Source: TC-15 sp034437275
GTDB taxonomy: Bacteria; Chloroflexota; Anaerolineae; Aggregatilineales; Aggregatilineaceae
DNA: 64,000 nt
NCBI GenBank assembly: GCA_034437275.1
Contig: DAOTUD010000036.1
Coordinates: 6,790 to 70,789, forward strand
Direction of reading: 5' to 3'
The translations under genes and the position numbers were made by a program. This document shows positions 28,180 to 36,600 of the stretch, piece by piece (position 1 is the stretch's first letter; every line of letters begins with the position of its first letter). The notes beneath the pieces are model-generated. The model did not search any database. It was not told the origin of the DNA and was given only the letters and a program-made list of their open reading frames with translations.

Positions 28180-28213
28180 AATGCCAGCTTCTCCGCTGGC
28201 ATTCTTGTTTTAT
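28180..28213 (+). terminator. Intrinsic terminator, expression platform of the Moco riboswitch
   Basis: Perfect nine-base arms AATGCCAGC (28180-28188) and GCTGGCATT (28195-28203) with a six-base loop are followed by CTTGTTTTAT. It stands between the riboswitch core and the ribosome site GAGGAG of the ECF ATPase gene. Confidence 0.85.
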
Positions 28214-28227
28214 AGAGGAGCACGTAC

Positions 28228-29694
28228 ATGATCCGGACGCAAAACCTGACCGTCGATTACAGGGCCATCCGGGCACTGGACGATGTCTCCCTGACGATTG
28301 AGCCGGGTACGAGTGTGCTGCTGGCCGGGCCTTCGGGCTGTGGCAAGAGCACGTTCGCACGGGTGATCACAGGGCTGATCCCGCACGCCATCCCTGCCGC
28401 ATTAAGCGGCACAGCGTGGGTCGCGGGACAGAACACGCGCGACCGCACCATCGCCGAACTGGCCGAGCATGTGGGCGTGGTGTTCCAGAATCCGTCCTCG
28501 CAGCTTTTCCACCTGCGCGTGGCAGACGAGATCGCGTTTGGGCTGCGCAATCATGGTTATGATGAGGCGCTGGTCGCCCGGCGCGTCGATTGGGCGCTGG
28601 ACGTGGTGGGGCTGCCAGATTTTCACGACCGCCGGCCCGCCGAGCTTTCACGCGGGCAGCAGCAGCGCGTAGCCATTGCCAGTGTGCTGGCGCTGCAACC
28701 GTCGATCCTGGTGCTGGACGAACCCACCGCCTCGCTGGACTTGCCCGGCACCCGGCAGGTGCTCCATACGCTGCACACCATGCGCGAACAACTCGGGTTG
28801 ACCATGATCCTGATCGAGCACCGGCTGGGCGAAGTGGCCAGCCTGGCCGACCGCCTGGTCGTGCTGGACGAAGGACGTGTCGTGCTGGATGACGTCCCGC
28901 ACCGCTTGCTGTCCGATGCCGATGTGCTGCAGCGCTGGGGGCTGCGCACCGGCAGCCGCGAGGCGATCCAGCCCTGGTCAACACTCTTGCAACCGCCGAC
29001 CGCGCCAGCGTCCAATGGCGCAGCGCCGCTGATCGAAGTCCGCCGTGCCGCGGCGGGCTATGGGCAGGACCCGGTGATCGACGATATTGATCTGGCGCTC
29101 TATCCCGGGGAATTTACGGCCCTGGTCGGCGATAATGGGGCGGGGAAATCCACGCTGGGGCTGTTGATCGCCGGGCTGCTCAAGCCCATGCAGGGGCAGG
29201 TACGCTTCCAGACCGGCCAAAAACCCCGCCCAGGCCGGGATATCACCCTGCTGTTCCAAAACCCTGCCGACCAGCTGTTCACCGACACGGTCGAGGAAGA
29301 AGTCGCGTTCGGCCCACGCAATTACCGCATGTTCGACGCCGAACGCCACCGGCAAACGCTGGCCGAAACCGACCTGTTGGATTTACGCGCCCGGCCTCCC
29401 CTGACGTTGTCGGTCGGGCAGCAGCAGCGGACCACGCTGGCCGCGTGTCTGGCGCTCCGCCCGCAGTTGATCATCCTGGATGAACCGACGGCGGGCCAGG
29501 ATTGGGGTCACCTCAAACAACTGATGGATTTTTTGGTGGAGCTGAATCAACAAGGGGCAACCGTTTTACTGATTACGCATGACTACGAATTGGTTTGTCG
29601 TTATGCGCGGCGCGTAATCGTCATGCAAGCCGGGCGCATTACGTCCGAAGGACACTTTAGGAAGGAGGTTCTTAATGCGTTTCACTGCGCGTGA
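28228..29694 (+). CDS. ECF transporter ATPase, two ATPase domains fused
   Basis: The 488-residue protein joins both energising ATPases of an energy-coupling-factor importer, as in YkoD-type proteins (about 490 residues). Domain 1 (about 1-235) has GPSGCGKST, LSRGQQQRVAIA and ILVLDEPTASLD. Domain 2 (about 265-488) has GDNGAGKST, LSVGQQQRTT and LIILDEPTAG. The ATG follows GAGGAG after the riboswitch terminator. The S, lipoprotein and T genes follow with overlaps. Substrate specificity rests on the S component, not on this subunit. Confidence 0.93.
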   Translation: MIRTQNLTVDYRAIRALDDVSLTIEPGTSVLLAGPSGCGKSTFARVITGLIPHAIPAALSGTAWVAGQNTRDRTIAELAEHVGVVFQNPSSQLFHLRVADEIAFGLRNHGYDEALVARRVDWALDVVGLPDFHDRRPAELSRGQQQRVAIASVLALQPSILVLDEPTASLDLPGTRQVLHTLHTMREQLGLTMILIEHRLGEVASLADRLVVLDEGRVVLDDVPHRLLSDADVLQRWGLRTGSREAIQPWSTLLQPPTAPASNGAAPLIEVRRAAAGYGQDPVIDDIDLALYPGEFTALVGDNGAGKSTLGLLIAGLLKPMQGQVRFQTGQKPRPGRDITLLFQNPADQLFTDTVEEEVAFGPRNYRMFDAERHRQTLAETDLLDLRARPPLTLSVGQQQRTTLAACLALRPQLIILDEPTAGQDWGHLKQLMDFLVELNQQGATVLLITHDYELVCRYARRVIVMQAGRITSEGHFRKEVLNAFHCA

Positions 29695-30286
29695 ACTGGT
29701 TACTCTGGCGATCTTTGGGTCCCTGTGGGGAGCCATTGAAATGTCGCTTGGCTCGGTGCTGCACCTGCTAAACGTACCGATGACCGGCACGTTTTTGTCG
29801 GCGACCGGGCTGGCGATTGCCCTGGTGGGCCGTTTGTTTGTCAACAAGCCAGGCGCCACCCTATTCATCGGCGTGATCACCGCCCTGCTGAAAATGTTCG
29901 GACTGGGCGGCATCGTCATCTGGCCGATGTTTGGCATCTTCATGGAAGCGCTGCTGGCCGACATCGTGCTCAGCGTGCTGCGCCGGCCCAGCCGGATCGC
30001 GTTCGGGCTGGCCGGGGGGCTGGGCGTGACGTGGACCCTGGTCCATCCCTTCGTCACGCAGGGGCTGATCGTCGGGCGCGACATGTTCGTGATCTGGCTG
30101 GACACGCTCGATCAGGGTGAGCGCGTGCTCAATATCGACGCTTCTATCGGCGTGTGGCTGTTTCTGATCATGAGCACAGTACATTTTGGCATTGGTGTTA
30201 TCGCCGGGCTGCTGGGCTGGCGTACCGGGCAAACCGTCTGGACCCGGCTCAATGGCAGCCGCTGGCTCGACACACAACATTCTTAA
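29675..30286 (+). CDS. ECF transporter S component (substrate-binding membrane subunit)
   Basis: The 203-residue protein has about six membrane helices and the size of YkoE-like S components (about 200 residues). It starts inside the 3' end of the ATPase gene and has its own ribosome site (AGGAAGGAGG). Helix boundaries show charged and aromatic residues (WPMFGIFMEAL, TWTLVHPFV) that may line the pocket. By gene order it resembles YkoEDC (hydroxymethylpyrimidine/thiamin), but the Moco riboswitch and MobB suggest Moco, molybdopterin, a precursor, or molybdate as cargo. This is an inference. Confidence 0.82.
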   Translation: MRFTARELVTLAIFGSLWGAIEMSLGSVLHLLNVPMTGTFLSATGLAIALVGRLFVNKPGATLFIGVITALLKMFGLGGIVIWPMFGIFMEALLADIVLSVLRRPSRIAFGLAGGLGVTWTLVHPFVTQGLIVGRDMFVIWLDTLDQGERVLNIDASIGVWLFLIMSTVHFGIGVIAGLLGWRTGQTVWTRLNGSRWLDTQHS

Positions 30287-30307
30287 TCGAACTTTTTAGG
30301 AGGAACA

Positions 30308-30757
30308 ATGAAAGACTTACGGATCGTGACCTTTTTGGTGATCATCGTGCTGGTTCTCGTAGGCTGCGCGGAGGATGATTCGCCGGGCGATGGCGACGTC
30401 CTGGAGGTTACCGATGGCTCAACAACCAAGACGTATTCGCCCGAAGACCTCAAAGAACTCCCCGCTACCAACGCAACCTTCGAGGATGTCGAATACACGG
30501 GCGTGCAGCTTGCCGTCTTGCTCGAAGATGCCGGTTTTGACCCCGCCAATCTGCGGGTGGTCAAGGCCACCGCGACCGACGGCTTCAGCGCCAATTACGA
30601 GCCAGAGCTGTTCACCAAAGACGATACGCTTGTCGCCTACCAACAGGCCAACGGTGACGCGCTGAGCGACGATGACGGCACATTCCGCATGGTGCTGCCG
30701 GAGCAGGAAGGCCAGCTAAATCCGCGCCAACTCGCCAGGATTGAGGTAACCAAATGA
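30308..30757 (+). CDS. Lipoprotein with sulfite-oxidase-type (molybdopterin-binding) fold
   Basis: This 149-residue protein has a lipobox LVGC at residues 18-21, so it is anchored outside the membrane. The mature part reads like the SUOX-fold domain: TYSPEDLKELP, VEYTGVQLAVLLEDAGF, ATDGFSANY, DDTLVAYQQANGDAL and a final FRMVLPEQEG...IEV. The catalytic Cys of sulfite oxidases is absent from the mature part. Such domains bind molybdopterin in enzymes; here it sits between the S and T genes of an importer, so a solute-capture role is inferred. GGAGGA precedes the ATG. Confidence 0.8.
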   Translation: MKDLRIVTFLVIIVLVLVGCAEDDSPGDGDVLEVTDGSTTKTYSPEDLKELPATNATFEDVEYTGVQLAVLLEDAGFDPANLRVVKATATDGFSANYEPELFTKDDTLVAYQQANGDALSDDDGTFRMVLPEQEGQLNPRQLARIEVTK

Positions 30758-31509
30758 TTGAAGTGTCGAAGCAAAAACAACACGCCCCCCAATCGCCAAC
30801 CCACACAGCATCACACGCCCGGAAAGTCGGCACCCTGGGCCATCTGGCGCTGATGATCTGGACGTTGGGCATCGTTTTTGCTTTGCCGCCGGCATACAGC
30901 CCACTGATGGCGTGCCTGGTGTTCGCTGTTGGCGGGCTGGCCTACCCTGCGGCTTTACGGCGGCTGCTCCGGCTGCGCTGGCTGTTCCTGTTCGGGCTGC
31001 TGATCCTGCCCCATGCGCTGTGGATGCATCAGCACGACACCGCATTATTCAGCGTGCCGTTGTCGACGACCGGTGTGCTGGTCGGGCTGCGGATGGCGCT
31101 GCGGGCGGCGGTCGTGATCCTGGTGATCGACATCTTCTCGCGCACGGTGGACATCACCGAAGTAGCCGGCCTGCTGGAACGGGTCGGGATGAAGGGGCTG
31201 GGCTTCTCGCTGGGGATTGCCGTCAACCTGCTCCCCAGCTTGCGGCAATCCAGCCAGCATGCGTGGTATAGTTTACGTATGCGCGGCGGCTTGCGGGCAC
31301 AACGCTGGCGTGGGATCAGTTGTTTCCTGGTCACGGTGATCACCAATGCGTTACGCCGGGCCGAAGATATCGCCCTGGCTGCCGAAACCCGGGCCTTTTC
31401 GCCGGAACGTGCCCGCGCACATCCCCTGAAGCAGGGCAAACTCGACCTGTTGATCATCGTCGGTTGCGGGGTATCCGTGCTCAGCCTGGTGCTGCTTGCG
31501 CATATTTAA
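30754..31509 (+). CDS. ECF transporter T component (EcfT-type)
   Basis: The 251-residue membrane protein has five or so helices and the two short charged motifs that dock the ATPases, here SLRMRGG and AAETRAF (usually written Ala-Arg-Gly). Its length matches YkoC-like T subunits. The start overlaps the lipoprotein stop (ATGA), so the genes are translationally coupled. It links the S component to the fused ATPase. Confidence 0.88.
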   Translation: MIEVSKQKQHAPQSPTHTASHARKVGTLGHLALMIWTLGIVFALPPAYSPLMACLVFAVGGLAYPAALRRLLRLRWLFLFGLLILPHALWMHQHDTALFSVPLSTTGVLVGLRMALRAAVVILVIDIFSRTVDITEVAGLLERVGMKGLGFSLGIAVNLLPSLRQSSQHAWYSLRMRGGLRAQRWRGISCFLVTVITNALRRAEDIALAAETRAFSPERARAHPLKQGKLDLLIIVGCGVSVLSLVLLAHI

Positions 31510-31539
31510 CCGTCGTTCGTGATGCCGAAAGGAACCGGT

Positions 31540-32076
31540 ATGGCTCACCCGCCAGCGCTGCCGCTTGTCGTCTCCATTGTCGCCCGGTCCGGGTCTGGCA
31601 AAACAACCTTCCTGGAACACCTCGTGCCCGTGTTAAAAGCCCTGGAGTTGCGGGTGGGTGTGCTGAAGCACCACGCCCACGCCACCCCCTTTGATGTCCC
31701 CGGCAAAGACACCTCGCGCCTCTCACAAGCCGGGGCGGAGGTGGTGGTGGGCGCCAGTTCCGTCCAGACCGCCGTCTTTATCGCCGGCAATGCCACCGAC
31801 GATATTGACGCCGTCATCCGACGGTATCTGGGCGCAATGGACCTGGTGCTGACCGACGGCTACAAACGCGGTGAGTATCCGAAAATCGAAATTCATCGCG
31901 CCGCGCGGGCTGCCGCCGATGGTGAGGCCGGGCAGTTGCTATGTGCACCATCTGAACTGCTGGCGGTCGTCACCGACGAGGCGCTGGCCCTGCCGGACAC
32001 CATCCCGCAGTTCGACCGCGACGATGTGCAGGGTGTCGCACAGTTGATCCGCCGCCGGATGGCAGGGCGAAAATGA
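31540..32076 (+). CDS. mobB: Molybdopterin-guanine dinucleotide biosynthesis protein MobB
   Basis: The 178-residue protein has the MobB P-loop ARSGSGKTTF (K21), the segment VGVLKHHAHATPFDVPGKDTSRLSQAGA and LVLTDGYKRGEYPKIEIHR, all typical of the family. MobB is a GTP-binding partner of MobA in making the guanine dinucleotide form of Moco that DMSO-reductase-family enzymes need. ATG 31540 is chosen because GAAAGGA stands just upstream; GTG 31519 and ATG 31522 are less likely. It lies 30 bases after EcfT and shares the Moco-riboswitch operon. Confidence 0.93.
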   Translation: MAHPPALPLVVSIVARSGSGKTTFLEHLVPVLKALELRVGVLKHHAHATPFDVPGKDTSRLSQAGAEVVVGASSVQTAVFIAGNATDDIDAVIRRYLGAMDLVLTDGYKRGEYPKIEIHRAARAAADGEAGQLLCAPSELLAVVTDEALALPDTIPQFDRDDVQGVAQLIRRRMAGRK

Positions 32077-32225
32077 AAACAAAAACGCTCCGAGAGCAAG
32101 GCCCATCGAAGCATCAGTACGCGAAAACGCTGGGTTACGACGGGATGACGAGCATCTGTCCGGCATAGATCAGGGGCGCGAGCGCTGTCCGGCTGCCCCA
32201 GGTGCAATTTTGGCCCGACTCGCCC

Positions 32226-32254
32226 TTGTCAAGTCGCAGGGCGTAAGGTAAACT
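32226..32254 (+). promoter_or_regulatory. Sigma70-type promoter of tRNA-Pro
   Basis: TTGTCA (32226-32231) and TAAACT (32249-32254) are exactly 17 bases apart. Initiation would fall a few bases before the tRNA start at 32266. The -35 box equals that of the tRNA-Val promoter. Confidence 0.8.
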
Positions 32255-32265
32255 ACTAGTCGCTT

Positions 32266-32340
32266 CGGGGCGTGGCGCAGTTTGGCTAGCGCGCACCGTT
32301 CGGGTCGGTGAGGTCCCCGGTTCAAATCCGGGCGCCCCGA
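32266..32340 (+). tRNA. tRNA-Pro (anticodon CGG)
   Basis: The 75-base cloverleaf has acceptor arms CGGGGCG and CGCCCCG, an anticodon stem CACCG/CGGTG with loop TTCGGGT (anticodon CGG, codon CCG), and the T loop TTCAAAT. The discriminator is A and CCA is not encoded. An integrase remnant lies just downstream on the opposite strand. Confidence 0.96.
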
Positions 32341-32387
32341 CAGCTTTCGGTCCAATTTTGGATCACTTTAGCACTCTATTCTTGATT

Positions 32388-32430
32388 AACCCGTTCGTGG
32401 AAATGGGATGATTTCCGGAGCGGGTTTTTC
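32388..32430 (+). terminator. Intrinsic terminator after tRNA-Pro
   Basis: AACCCG and CGGGTT close a stem that also pairs TGGAAAT with ATTTCCG inside, followed by TTTC. It is placed 48 bases after the tRNA. Confidence 0.7.
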
Positions 32431-32433
32431 TGA

Positions 32434-32590
32434 TTCCCCCCCCCCCGATGCCAGCAGTCGACCTACAGCATGGAGGTCGGTGTCATCGACGGCAGTGCAA
32501 TAGCCTATGGTCGTATTGATGTTCGAGTGACCCAGATACGCCTGGATCACCGTCGGCGCGATGCGTGCACGTGCCAGCGCGAAGTATCCA
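32434..32590 (-). pseudogene. Tyrosine-recombinase (integrase) C-terminal remnant
   Basis: Reading the minus strand from 32590 gives residues ALARARIAPTVIQAYLGHS and then NINTTIGYCTAVDDTDLHAV. This is the end of a tyrosine recombinase catalytic domain, with the LGHSNINTT box and the nucleophile Tyr. The frame then enters an 11-base C run (32436-32446). Upstream residues are not integrase-like, so only about 45 codons survive. Its position next to tRNA-Pro points to an old integration event. Confidence 0.75.
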
Positions 32591-32730
32591 AAAAACCAGC
32601 AAATGCCAAATCACCACAAATAGTCGCTCAGGCCATCCTGACGCACTATCAAACTGGCGAAAATAGCGATCTCGATCTATAACTACCGAACCGGACTGGG
32701 TTGTTTCACACATTGAGGAGAAGTGAGCGT

Positions 32731-33510
32731 ATGTCCACTATTGGTGAAGAACGATTCCGCAATTTGCGCCGTTTCAATCTGTTCATGGGGGTGTTCCATT
32801 TTGCCCAGGGATTGCTGATGCTGGTCATCAGCGATCTGGATTTCAAGCTGCCAGTCACCACATCGTTTCTGGAATACGATGAAACAACCGACAAACTAGT
32901 ATCCAATCTCGAGACTGCCTTCGATCTTCCGTTGGCTCCGTTGGTCGCGGCATTTCTTTTCATGTCCGCCCTTGCGCATTTTCTTATCTCAACCCCAGGT
33001 ATTTATGGCTGGTATACACGCAACTTGAAAAAGGGAGCCAATTACGCGCGGTGGATTGAGTACTCGTTCAGTTCTTCGGTCATGATCGTGGCGATTGCGA
33101 TGCTGTTCGGGATGTATGATATCGCCACTTTGCTGCTCATCTTCACACTCAATGCCATGATGATCCTGTTTGGCTGGATGATGGAACTGCACAATCAAAC
33201 GACCGACAAAACGGACTGGACAGCATTCATTTTTGGCTCAATTGCGGGCATTGTGCCATGGATCGCAATCGGCATCTATTTTGTCGGCTCGGTCACGAGT
33301 GGCGAACAAGTTCCCAATTTCGTGTATGCGATTTATGTCTCACTCTTCCTTTTTTTCAACGTGTTTGCGGTCAACATGGTGCTGCAATATAAGCAGATCG
33401 GACGTTGGCGTGACTACATTTACGGCGAAAAAGCGTATATTGTGCTCTCGCTAGTAGCCAAGTCACTATTGGCGTGGCAGGTGTTTTTCGGTACGCTCCA
33501 GCCGAATTAA
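32731..33510 (+). CDS. Heliorhodopsin
   Basis: The 259-residue seven-helix protein matches heliorhodopsins. Diagnostic segments are YARWIEYSFSSSVMI with the counterion Glu at E110, LNAMMILFGWMMELHN, IAGIVPWIAIG, and YGEKAYIVLSLVAKSLLAW with the retinal Lys at K244. In heliorhodopsin 48C12 the equivalents are E107 and K241, a constant offset of three. GAGGAG precedes ATG 32731; a TTG 30 bases earlier is less likely. Heliorhodopsins sit inverted in the membrane and do not pump ions; their role is still debated. Codon use looks more AT-rich than the neighbours. No retinal-synthesis gene is in the window. Confidence 0.95.
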   Translation: MSTIGEERFRNLRRFNLFMGVFHFAQGLLMLVISDLDFKLPVTTSFLEYDETTDKLVSNLETAFDLPLAPLVAAFLFMSALAHFLISTPGIYGWYTRNLKKGANYARWIEYSFSSSVMIVAIAMLFGMYDIATLLLIFTLNAMMILFGWMMELHNQTTDKTDWTAFIFGSIAGIVPWIAIGIYFVGSVTSGEQVPNFVYAIYVSLFLFFNVFAVNMVLQYKQIGRWRDYIYGEKAYIVLSLVAKSLLAWQVFFGTLQPN

Positions 33511-33621
33511 GGTAAATCTTACCCGTTTCACCTGGTACGGAGTCCCTCATCCGACTGCCCCGCCAACGGCAAGCTGTGTTACAATAGTGGGCCAGTAACA
33601 TGTGATGCACGGACGAGGATT

Positions 33622-36600
33622 ATGCACATTCTGCACGGCACCTGGCTGCCGACCCATAAACGTTTTGCCCTGTGGGGCGAAGATACCACCACCGAACCCG
33701 CCTACCGCAAAGGGCGGCGGGGACGCACCGCGCCGCATCCCTTTGCATTGTCGCCCGATCACTGGCTGCGCTACCTGGACCAGTTCACAACGGACAGCGC
33801 GCCGGATGGCCTGCCGGTGACGCTGCACCTGCCGGGCGCAGGCAAACAGCCGCAGCCCTCGCCGGAAGCCGAAGCTGCTGGTTGGCCACCGTTAGAAGGC
33901 GACCCGTCGCTGCTGGTCTGGGACCTAGCCGCCGTAACCCTCAGCGTCACGGACCTGCTCGACTTCCTGATTCAACTGCCCCTACCCGGCGAGCGTCAGG
34001 CCGGGTTCACGCTGGGCAGCGACCTGGCTTTCTGGCAGCAGGCGGCCCTGCTGGTCATGAACGGCCTGATTGAGCAGCGCTATCTGCCCGCGCTCAAGCA
34101 GCAAGGCACGCGCTATCTGGCGCACTGGGAGCCGCTGCCCGATCGCGATCTGCTCGCCCAGCTCACGGCGACCATGCCGCCGCTGTGCCGGGCGATGGTG
34201 GATGACCCTGCGCAGGCTTCCCCACCGCGCGCGCTGCTAGAGGATTTCCTGGGCACGGCGACGGATGCGTTCATCCGTGAAGCGTATGACAGCCAGACGC
34301 CGGGCGCGGCCTGGCTCAAGCCGATCCAGAAACTGCTGCCGCGCTCGCCCTGGCTGAGCGCTTTGACCAGCTCCAATCCCACGCTGACCGGTTCCCTCAA
34401 GGAACAGGCGGCGCTGTTTGCCACGTGGCAGCGCTGGCACGAAGGACTGGAAGGGGCGGGGTTCGGCACGTTTCGGGTGTGCTTCCGGCTGGACGAACCC
34501 GCCGAAGATGACGACCACTGGCCGCTGCACTACCTGCTGCAAGCCGCCGACGATCCCAGCCTGCTGGTGGAAGCCAGAACGGTCTGGTCTTCGACCGGCA
34601 GCACGCTGACGTATCTCGAACACCGCTTCGACCAGCCCCAGGAAAAACTGCTGGCTGCGCTAGGCGTGGCGTCGCGCCTGTTCCCGCCCGTCGAGCGCAG
34701 CCTGCGCCAGGCCAGCCCGGTCGGGGTCAGCCTGGATCGTGAGGAAGCCTACATGTTTCTGGTGGAAGCGGCCCCCCTGCTGGAAGCCAGCCACTTTGGC
34801 GTACTCGTGCCGAACTGGTGGGCAAAGCGCACTGCCCGCCTGAAAGCCAAAGCCCGCCTGAAGGGACAGGCGGAGGAACCGAGCGGTTTCCTAACCCACG
34901 ACGCGGTGATTGGCTACCAATGGGAACTCTCGCTGGGCGGCGAACACATCAGCCGGGCGGAGTTCGAGCAGTTGGTGGCGCTCAAGCAGCCGTTGGTGCG
35001 CTTTCGCGGCGAATGGGTGACGCTGGACCCCGACCAGATCGAAGCGGCGCTCAGGTTCTTCGACGCGCAGCAAACCGAAGGCGAAATGGGCATCCTCGAC
35101 GCGCTCAAGTTGACCACCGGGGCCAACGGCATCGACGTGCCCGCCGGGCTGGAGCTTGACGAAACTGAGCTTGAGGGGTGGCTGTCTGACTTCCTGGAGC
35201 GCCTGCGCCAGCCGGATACCAGTGCTGCGCCTGACGTACCGGACACGCTCAAAGCGACGTTGCGCCCCTATCAGCAGCGCGGGTTTGGCTGGCTGACCCA
35301 GATGCAGCAGATGGGGCTTGGCGCGTGCCTGGCCGATGATATGGGCCTCGGCAAGACGATTCAGACGATTGCCTTCTGGCTGTATGAACGAGCCGTGCTG
35401 GGGGTGGATCGCCCCGCGTTACTGGTGTGTCCTACCTCGGTTGTGGGCAACTGGCGGCATGAACTCAGCCGCTTTGCCCCGTCGCTCAAGGTCATCAGCC
35501 ATCACGGGCCACAGCGCTTGCAGGGCGAAGACTTCACGCGGTCCGCGCAAAAAACCGACGTGGTGCTGACCAGTTACGCGCTGATCCACCGTGACCGGGA
35601 AACGCTAGAAGGGGTGTCGTGGTCCAGCGTGACCCTCGATGAAGCGCAGAACATCAAGAACCCTGTCACCAAGCAGGCGCAGGCCGCCCGCGCGTTACCG
35701 GCAGATATGCGCTTGGCGCTGACCGGCACGCCCGTTGAAAATCGCCTCAGCGAACTCTGGTCGATTTCCCAGTTCCTCAATCCGGGCTATCTCGGTGCGC
35801 GGGACACTTTCCGCCAGCAGTTCAGCCTGCCGATTGAACGCTACGGCGACCAGCAGGCCGCTGCTGTCCTGCGCCAGTTGACCGCACCGTTCATCCTGCG
35901 CCGCCTGAAGACCGACTCCAACATCATCGATGACCTGCCGGACAAGTTTGAGAACAAGGTCTACTGCGGGCTGACCCCCGAACAGGCCACCCTGTATGAA
36001 GCCGCCGTGCGCGAAGAAATGGAAGCAGTCGAGACTGCCGAAGACGACATGGCACGGCGGGGCAGTATCCTGCGCATGTTGACCCGGCTCAAACAAATCT
36101 GTAACCACCCGGCCCAGTTCCTGAAGGAAGGCGACGCGTTGGGCGTGGCGGCGTTGGGTGAGCGCAGCGGCAAGCTGACGCGCCTGACCGAGATGCTCGA
36201 AGAAGTCTTCGCCAGCAGCGACCGGGCGCTGATCTTCACCCAGTACGCCCAGATGGGCGGGCATCTGCAAGCCTACCTGCGCGAGCTGTTCGTGGATGAA
36301 GTGCTGTTTCTGCACGGCGGCACACCGGCCACCAAGCGCCAGGAAATGGTCCGGCAGTTTCAGGCTCCGCGCGGGCCGACGGTGTTTGTGCTGTCGCTCA
36401 AGGCGGGCGGCACGGGCTTGAATCTGACCCAGGCCAATCACGTGTTTCACTATGATCGCTGGTATAACCCGGCAGTCGAAAACCAGGCGACCGACCGCGC
36501 GTTTCGCATCGGGCAGACGAAAAACGTGCAGGTGCATAAGTTCGTCTGCCTGGGCACGCTCGAAGAACGCATCGACGAACTGATCGAGCACAAGCAAGCG

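Noticed and set aside
28228..31509. Ordinary YkoEDC-type thiamin-precursor transporter
   Set aside because: Gene sizes do fit YkoEDC, so this is not excluded. It was not chosen as the main call because the leader lacks the thiamin-pyrophosphate element and carries Moco-type RNA blocks, and MobB is in the operon.
32731..33510. Type-1 (proton-pumping) rhodopsin
   Set aside because: The conserved segments around Glu110 and Lys244 match heliorhodopsins, and the third-helix motif of pumps (DTE/NDQ type) is absent.
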